12,333 nt of DNA from Rhizophlyctis rosea. Its lineage: Eukaryota; Chytridiomycota; Chytridiomycetes; Rhizophlyctidales; Rhizophlyctidaceae. The DNA lies in contig JADGJC010000651.1 in assembly GCA_027596075.1 (NCBI GenBank), positions 1 through 12,333 of the forward strand, in the 5' to 3' direction. The position numbers and the translations under genes are program-made. The first letter of the stretch is position 1. Each line of letters opens with the position of its first letter. The notes below the pieces were generated by a model. The model did no database searches, was not told the origin of the DNA, and saw only the letters and a list, made by a program, of their open reading frames with translations. Shown piece by piece: positions 8,444 to 12,333 of the stretch.

Positions 8444-8506
8444 CGTACGCTCCTCTCAAACCGGTGGAGTAATGTCTTTCCGTCCGGAACTCCCATTCCC
8501 ATCATT
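8444..8506 (-). repeat. About 62-bp repeat unit, copy 2
   Basis: Second copy of the unit at 8303-8364, about 140 bp away. It encodes NGSSGRKDITPPV, then a TGA, then EERT. The two pol-linker copies look like a local tandem duplication that includes the intervening GNLG-type sequence. Confidence 0.7.
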
Positions 8507-9172
8507 CGGCGAAGCCACCTGATTTTGACTTTCCTTGTCAACTCCAACTCCAACTCCAACCTGGCTTCCCAAATTTCCCGCATTTCCATCTTCTGGTCTC
8601 CTCGCGGGCACCGCTATGCTCCCAACCCTTCGGTGCTCGTCGGGTATTTCTGGCAACTGAACCACCTGGTCTCCACCCCTGGCAGGTCCAAAGGCATCTG
8701 CCGGCCTCCGAATGGGCTTCCTCGCCGGCTTAATGATCGGCCGTGTGTGCTGACTCCTCCTTTTGACCGGAATCTGCACAATGGAAGTCGCCGTAGGGCG
8801 TCTGCGATCCCTCCTCATGGACGCTGGATTTGGAATTTGTGGCGTCCAGTAACTCGTTTCTCCCTCAACCCTCTGCTTCCTCAAAGCCGGCGCATCAGGT
8901 CTCGCGGAGGGATCAGCTTCTTTCCTCCTCTTGTCAGCCATCATTGCCCACCACCGTGCACTCCCAATTTCCGCCTCTTCCTCCTGGTCTTCCCAACTCC
9001 TTCCTCCAATCTTGTCTGGGTCGTGTTTGTGTTTGGTCTCAACCCGCTCGCCCCTCACTGGCGGGTCGTAGGCCGAAAATCCGACTCTTGCATCTGGATC
9101 CTGTTGCCTTGAAGGTCCACAAGGTAGTAGCCCTCCTGAAGCGCAAGAATGAGGAAGGTGTCTTCGCATTCT
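8456..9172 (-). pseudogene. pol: Start of Pol reading frame (basic linker overlapping gag)
   Basis: The frame opens at 9172 just after a TGA and overlaps the 3' end of gag by about 118 nt in the -1 frame, as expected for Gag-Pol made by ribosomal frameshifting. The region after gag ends reads as real coding (RVETKHKHDPDKIGGRSW, then basic PARKPIRRP). No enzyme motif is present; it is a basic, Pro/Arg-rich linker. It contains a VGVGVGV run from a short CAACTC tandem repeat near 8539-8560 and ends at TGA 8456-8458 inside the TPPV-EERT repeat unit. Confidence 0.6.
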
Positions 9173-10119
9173 TCATAGGAACCGTAGCCGGGCGTGTTGT
9201 GCGTCGAGAGCAGGAAGCCCTTGTACTCAATCGATCCTTTTTCCTCACCGTGCGGACACTGGTTGGCATAGTGGCCCTCTTCATGACATTTCAAGCACAA
9301 GAGCTTCTTGGGCTTGTCGGAGCAGACATTGGCGAGGTGTTCCACCGAACCACAGCGGTAACATTGGCGCCCACCGCCATTGACATCCCTCATAGAAGTC
9401 GTCCCAGCTTGTTTTGGGCCGCCCCCAATTGCTTGAGTCCCAGCCGCTTGAGCCGTTCGTTGAGTGGGTTGCTCAGTCACAACCGTAGCCGAACCGTAGT
9501 TCCCGCCGACGGACGTAGGTCGGTATTGACTCTGCGCGCGTTTCTCACACTCCATCTTCTCAAGGCGTTCCTTTTCCCTCCCAATGCGTTCCCATTCACA
9601 GTCCAACCGATCCCTGTCAGAGTTGGAAAGCCCACCTCCCTTCTCATCCTGGTCCCGATAGATCTCAGACTTGTACGCAAGGACGGGGTGCTGTTTCACC
9701 ATCTCCCGGGCCGCAAGTTGCTCAGATTGTTTCCGAGTATTCAGCTCAATCTCCTGAAACTTTGCGGGAACCTGCTTCACGAACCCTTCCAAAGTGCCTT
9801 CAATGAGAATGACTTTGAGCGTTTTCAGCTTGGTGGTCACGATGGAATCGTAGCCGAGTCCGTAGACGAACGCATCAGCAAGCTGGTTGGAAGAGACGGG
9901 TGCTTTGTCTTCCTCCTCGGCGAAGTCGTTGATGTACTTGAAGATGTAGACTTGGTGATTCCACCTATCGGGGTACTCTTGCACATGCTCATTTGGCTTG
10001 AGCGCGAAGGTAGTGAGCGACTGGAGAAACAGTGACGCATCTGCTTCCTCATCTGAGGCGTGCTTCTTTAGGAACCACCGAACATCTTGGTCCCAGTCCT
10101 CCTCAATTCCCATGTTCTT
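9055..10119 (-). pseudogene. gag: Gag: capsid C-terminal part and two CCHC zinc knuckles
   Basis: Residues are counted from the methionine at 10113; the frame is open from the TAA at 10120. Residues 1-130 are helical and resemble a retrotransposon Gag/capsid domain (LFLQSLTTFALKPNEHVQEY, then QLADAFVYGLG). A charged region (RERLEKMECEKR-like) follows. CX2CX4HX4C knuckles lie at 251-264 (CYRCGSVEHLANVC) and 273-286 (CLKCHEEGHYANQC), at 9363-9322 and 9297-9256. Gag packages the element RNA and forms the virus-like particle, with the knuckles binding RNA. The last 60 residues include EGYYLVDLQGNRI, and the frame ends at TGA 9055-9057. The knuckles are intact; the two upstream stops make gag a pseudogene. 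Confidence 0.9.
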
Positions 10120-10374
10120 TTACTCCAAATACCAATCCGCAAAGCTCTCATTGTTGCCACTACCCCTCTTGAGCAACTCCCAACGCCTGTCCTTCAGGTC
10201 CCTCCATGGCGCAGTAGACGTCAAACAAACGAAATCCAACCGATGGCCGAGGATGTGTCGCAGATGCGCTAACGAGGACTTGTAGGGAGCGCTGAAGCTC
10301 TTCTTTTTCTTCTCCCTCTCAATGATCTTGACGACGGTGTTGTTCGCGTTGGTCTTCTTGGGGTGACAGTCCAC
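10120..10374 (-). pseudogene. gag: Gag: central segment
   Basis: About 85 codons in exactly the gag frame, bounded by TAG (10375-10377) on one side and TAA (10120-10122) on the other. It has a basic stretch (IEREKKKKS) and a Trp-containing helical part (APWRDLKDRRWELL...FADWYLE) that runs straight into the capsid-like region beyond the stop. It is too short to be recognised alone, but frame continuity on both sides makes it part of one Gag of about 757 codons. Confidence 0.75.
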
Positions 10375-11328
10375 CTAAATGACGTAGTCATCTTCTTCCT
10401 CGTTCCCACCAAACTCCTCATTCCGGCTTCCCGTCCCTCCCGTGACTCCCTTGCTCTCTCCACTCAAATGATGACCTCCCGTACCACAAGCCCTCGACTG
10501 TCGTCCAGAACCTTGTCCCTGCCGACCGATTCTGCCACCCGCAACACTCTGGCTTCCCAAACCATGTCCCGGAACCTTCATCTTAGTTACCATCATTCCC
10601 GCCCCAACCGTTTTGAGCCCTTGCACACCCAACACAACGTCCGGAACAGACACTTGAACGTCGTAAAAGGCCTCCAACGCGTAGACTTGCGCCCAGTCCC
10701 AACAACTGAACCTCAGGTCCCTTTCCTTCACCGCTTTGTCCACTTCCGCCTTTGCGTACCGAATGAAGCGCTCCGCGATAGCAGCCTTGTTTGCCGCCTT
10801 CTTCTTGTTGAAGAGTCCGCACAGCGTCAGGAAATCCAGGTTGACGCTGTCCGCAAGGTACATCAACTCCGCAAGAATGTCGACATATTTGTGGGTCCAT
10901 GGGACGTGGTTGGGCAACGTCGCCTTCGGTCCTCCAGGTCCCAATCCAATCCCGCCCCTTTCTTTCCACCCCTCAACCATACCATAGATCGCCTCGGTAA
11001 GCTTTCCGCTTTTGATGCACTCCTCCACCGCTTCCTTCCCATCATCCGTCGAGTCCTTCAGAAACTCCCCCAAAGTCTGACCCCGCAACCCAGCAACCAA
11101 CGCCTTTAACTCGTCCAGAGTGTCTCCAGCCTTATCCTCATCTCCCGTCACTTCAATTTCCGAATCATGCCTCCCGACCGGCGCCCCAACATCATCAACA
11201 CCGTCCTCAGGCTTCCCTTCAGACTTCCCAGCAACAGGCACTTTGCCCGTACGCTCCTCTTGTGCAGGTGGAGTCATAGCGCTCCTTCCTGCACTCCCGT
11301 GCCCATCATCCTCTTTTGGACTCTCCAT
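10375..11328 (-). pseudogene. gag: Gag: long N-terminal domain
   Basis: The start is the ATG at 11328, with an in-frame TAG nine bases upstream (11337-11335). The first 80 residues are acidic and low complexity and carry the TPPAQEERT repeat unit. Residues about 85-240 look folded and helical (LKALVAGLRGQTLGEFL, YVDILAELMYLADSVNLDFL, ERFIRYAKAEVDKAV, WDWAQVYALEAFYDVQV), but I do not recognise the family. The C-terminal 70 residues are Gly/Ser/Gln-rich. The segment ends with EEEDDYVI and the TAG at 10375-10377. An acidic N-terminal region of this size is longer than in most Ty3 Gag proteins. Confidence 0.7.
11248..11310 (-). repeat. About 62-bp repeat unit, copy 1 (in the Gag N-terminus)
   Basis: Same unit as 8303-8364 and 8444-8506, encoding GHGSAGRSAMTPPAQEERT. 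Here it is read in the gag frame, whereas the other copies are read in the pol frame. Confidence 0.65.
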
Positions 11329-11665
11329 TCCCTGCTACACCCTCGCAACCCTTGCAACTTGCTTCCCCATCATAGTCATCGCCGTCCCCGGCAACACCTC
11401 CACCATCTATTCACTTGCTTCCTTCCAATCTGTACGCCCAATATTCTTTTTCCCGCCATTCTTCCCGTTTCCGTTGTTACTCCCCGTCATTTTGATGCCG
11501 TTGAAGTTGAACTCGTCAGCAAAGTTCCGACAAGTTGTCCCAAGTGATATCTCCCAATCACAAATACACAAACGCGTGTCACTCATAGACTATTTTCGAA
11601 GCACAAAGAAGGCCGAACAGTGTGAAACGTTCGAGCCGGGGTAGCCAGAATTTCAGAAGTAATAT
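11329..11665 (-). other. Leader between the 5' LTR and gag
   Basis: No gene. On the minus strand this would be the untranslated leader of the element RNA. It contains the candidate primer-binding site (11628-11647) and a short upstream open frame of about 24 codons (ATG at 11406 to TAG at 11335) in the same frame as gag. That frame may be an N-terminal Gag extension lost to a stop, or a chance uORF. The plus-strand ORFs here have no recognisable motif. Confidence 0.5.
11628..11647 (-). promoter_or_regulatory. Candidate tRNA primer-binding site
   Basis: The minus strand reads TGGCTACCCCGGCTCGAACG, beginning with the TGG that pairs with a tRNA CCA end and containing a sequence complementary to a T-loop (GTTCGAGC). 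It lies 18 nt inside the LTR edge, further than the usual 0-8 nt. Only 8 rather than 13 bases separate the T-loop-like part from CCA, so the fit to a real tRNA is imperfect. Confidence 0.4.
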
Positions 11666-11962
11666 TGCTGGTTTAATAGACCTGCGTGGTAATGAAGCAA
11701 TACACACTCAAATGAACACGATCGTTAACTGTTTGGATGTATATTGAGATAATGAATAATGAACCCATACACGCACACGCACGAGCACATATGTCACTCA
11801 AGGTGGCACCTGTGCGACAGAAAAACATGTAAGCGATCGACGTGATTACATAAGGGTCACGTGATCCTGACTAAGCTAATAAGTCAGTCACATGTTTATC
11901 TATCTAACCAATCACGTGACACGTCCAAACTACCAGACGCGTCCTAGGTCCGCATCCCTGCA
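11666..11962 (-). repeat. LTR, complete 297-bp copy
   Basis: Bounded by TG...CA: on the minus strand it starts TGCAGGGATG (11962) and ends AACCAGCA (11666). The inner boundary is supported by the inverted fragment at 225-354, which ends at the same CCAGCA, and the outer boundary by copies A and B ending at the same TGCA. It is the 5' LTR of the gag-pol element by position and orientation. It is also preceded, on the minus strand, by a polypurine tract belonging to the chromodomain element, so it can serve as that element's 3' LTR. Confidence 0.8.
11857..11919. promoter_or_regulatory. Paired TCACGTGA palindromes in the LTR U3 region
   Basis: Two identical 8-bp palindromes with an E-box core (CACGTG) at 11857-11864 and 11912-11919, 55 bp apart. 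The same pair is kept in copies A and B at the same spacing to within a base. CACGTG is the site of bHLH factors such as fungal Cbf1 and Pho4-type proteins. Inference: a promoter element driving element transcription. Confidence 0.45.
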
Positions 11963-11983
11963 TTCTCCCCTTCGATTCTCCTC
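11963..11983 (-). other. Polypurine tract of the chromodomain element
   Basis: The minus strand is purine-rich here (GAATCGAAGGGGAGAA ends it) and directly abuts the TGCAGG start of the LTR. A polypurine tract in this place primes plus-strand cDNA synthesis in LTR retroelements. It marks the LTR as the 3' LTR of whatever lies to the right. Confidence 0.7.
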
Positions 11984-12056
11984 ATGCGAGAAATAGAACC
12001 AAACAGTGGATGCGTGCACATCATGCGATACACGCAGTCTAACTAGTGAGTGAGCC

Positions 12057-12333
12057 TCATGCGCTCCTTTCAACTTGAAGAAACTTCAATGCGAGCTCCT
12101 CCCCATAGTCCCGGTCCGCCCACGAGATCATTGCTGTAGTCGGACGACGCTTGCGAGCACGTACGGGCTCTTGTTCCATGCCGTGCTTGTCGCGGAACTC
12201 CTTCAAAAGTTCCGATGCTCCTGCAAGGTTCTCGATAGGTTCCCATGTCAACTCCGGATATCCCTTCCACTTGGTGCGCCATTCAAAGCGCCTGCGCCTC
12301 CCGTTCCACCTGATGTTGACCAATTCCTCAACT
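12057..12333 (-). CDS. pol: Integrase C-terminal chromodomain of a neighbouring Ty3 element (partial)
   Basis: Open from the window edge to TGA 12057-12059. It reads VEELVNIRW, then RTKWKGYPE and TWEPIENL, the core pattern of a chromodomain (beta strands with KWKGY, then TWEP and an acidic helix LLKEFRDKHG). In Ty3 chromoviruses this domain sits at the integrase C-terminus and steers insertion to modified chromatin; Trp and Tyr of KWKGY would be two of the three cage residues. A basic tail (RARKRRP) follows. No stop or frameshift is seen in the visible part. About 74 bp separate its stop from the polypurine tract, a normal 3' end, so it belongs to a different element lying to the right. Confidence 0.85.
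   Translation of the reverse strand, partial: VEELVNIRWNGRRRRFEWRTKWKGYPELTWEPIENLAGASELLKEFRDKHGMEQEPVRARKRRPTTAMISWADRDYGEELALKFLQVERSA

Larger units (their letters stand above)
355..11962 (-). mobile_element. Degenerate Ty3/gypsy-type LTR retrotransposon carrying an EEP nuclease domain
   Basis: Seen: minus-oriented LTR sequence on both sides (355-538 and 11666-11962) encloses, on the minus strand, Gag with two CCHC knuckles, a retropepsin-like domain, an EEP nuclease, RT, RNase H and an integrase with zinc-binding, catalytic and GPY/F parts. Known: the order protease-RT-RNase H-integrase defines Ty3/gypsy rather than Ty1/copia, where integrase precedes RT. The internal region of about 11.1 kb is long for the group, because of a long Gag, two linkers, the EEP domain and an extension after integrase. 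In-frame stops and frame changes throughout show that it cannot produce its proteins. Weak point: no polypurine tract is visible beside the left LTR, so the left end may be rearranged, and the left LTR copies could be independent insertions. Confidence 0.85.

Noticed and set aside
8539..8560. CAACTC microsatellite as a functional element
   Set aside because: Only three to four short units, inside a low-complexity linker (VGVGVGV); no reason to assign a role.
8830..10035. A 401-codon plus-strand open frame
   Set aside because: Antisense to the Gag zinc knuckles and pol linker; no motif of its own.
11628..11647. A tRNA gene end on the plus strand (TTCGAGC...CCA)
   Set aside because: The spacing from T-loop to CCA is too short for an acceptor stem, and no D or anticodon arm is seen upstream. 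It was kept only as a candidate primer-binding site.

Overview
The window is almost entirely a decayed LTR retrotransposon of the Ty3/gypsy (Metaviridae) type, read on the minus strand. Flanking it are related LTR sequences and, at the right edge, the tail of a second, chromodomain-bearing element. I see no cellular gene, tRNA, rRNA or CRISPR array. LTR retrotransposons with double CCHC Gag knuckles, GPY/F integrase tails and chromodomains point to a eukaryote. The style of Gag-Pol suggests a fungus, perhaps a basidiomycete, but that is inference. The coding strand is very purine-rich, so the plus strand is full of TCCC-type pyrimidine runs, and most long plus-strand ORFs are antisense shadows.

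Layout, left to right. 1-538 is a cluster of LTR copies: one minus-strand LTR running off the window, an inverted LTR tail fragment, and a second partial minus-strand LTR. 539-979 has no recognisable gene. 980-1885 is an open frame that continues the integrase frame past one stop and is rich in Leu-Gly repeats. 1886-9172 is a pol pseudogene. In the element's own order (right to left) it contains a long linker, retropepsin, a second linker, an ExoIII/AP-endonuclease-type EEP domain, reverse transcriptase, RNase H, and integrase with a GPY/F module. 9055-11328 is gag, ending in two zinc knuckles. 11329-11665 is the leader with a candidate primer-binding site. 11666-11962 is a 297-bp LTR (TG...CA). 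11963-11983 is a polypurine tract. 12057-12333 is the C-terminal chromodomain of a neighbouring element's integrase.

The element is dead. Gag has two in-frame stops. Pol has eight in-frame stops before the integrase end and four reading-frame changes. These cancel in pairs, so protease, linker, the end of the EEP domain, the start of RT, and integrase all lie in one underlying frame, one step (-1) from gag.

The most interesting point is the EEP nuclease domain inside a Ty3-type pol, between protease and RT. APE-type endonucleases belong to non-LTR (LINE) elements, whereas Ty3 elements integrate with a DDE integrase, which this element also encodes. The EEP catalytic motifs remain readable, while the protease, RT and integrase active sites are each damaged.
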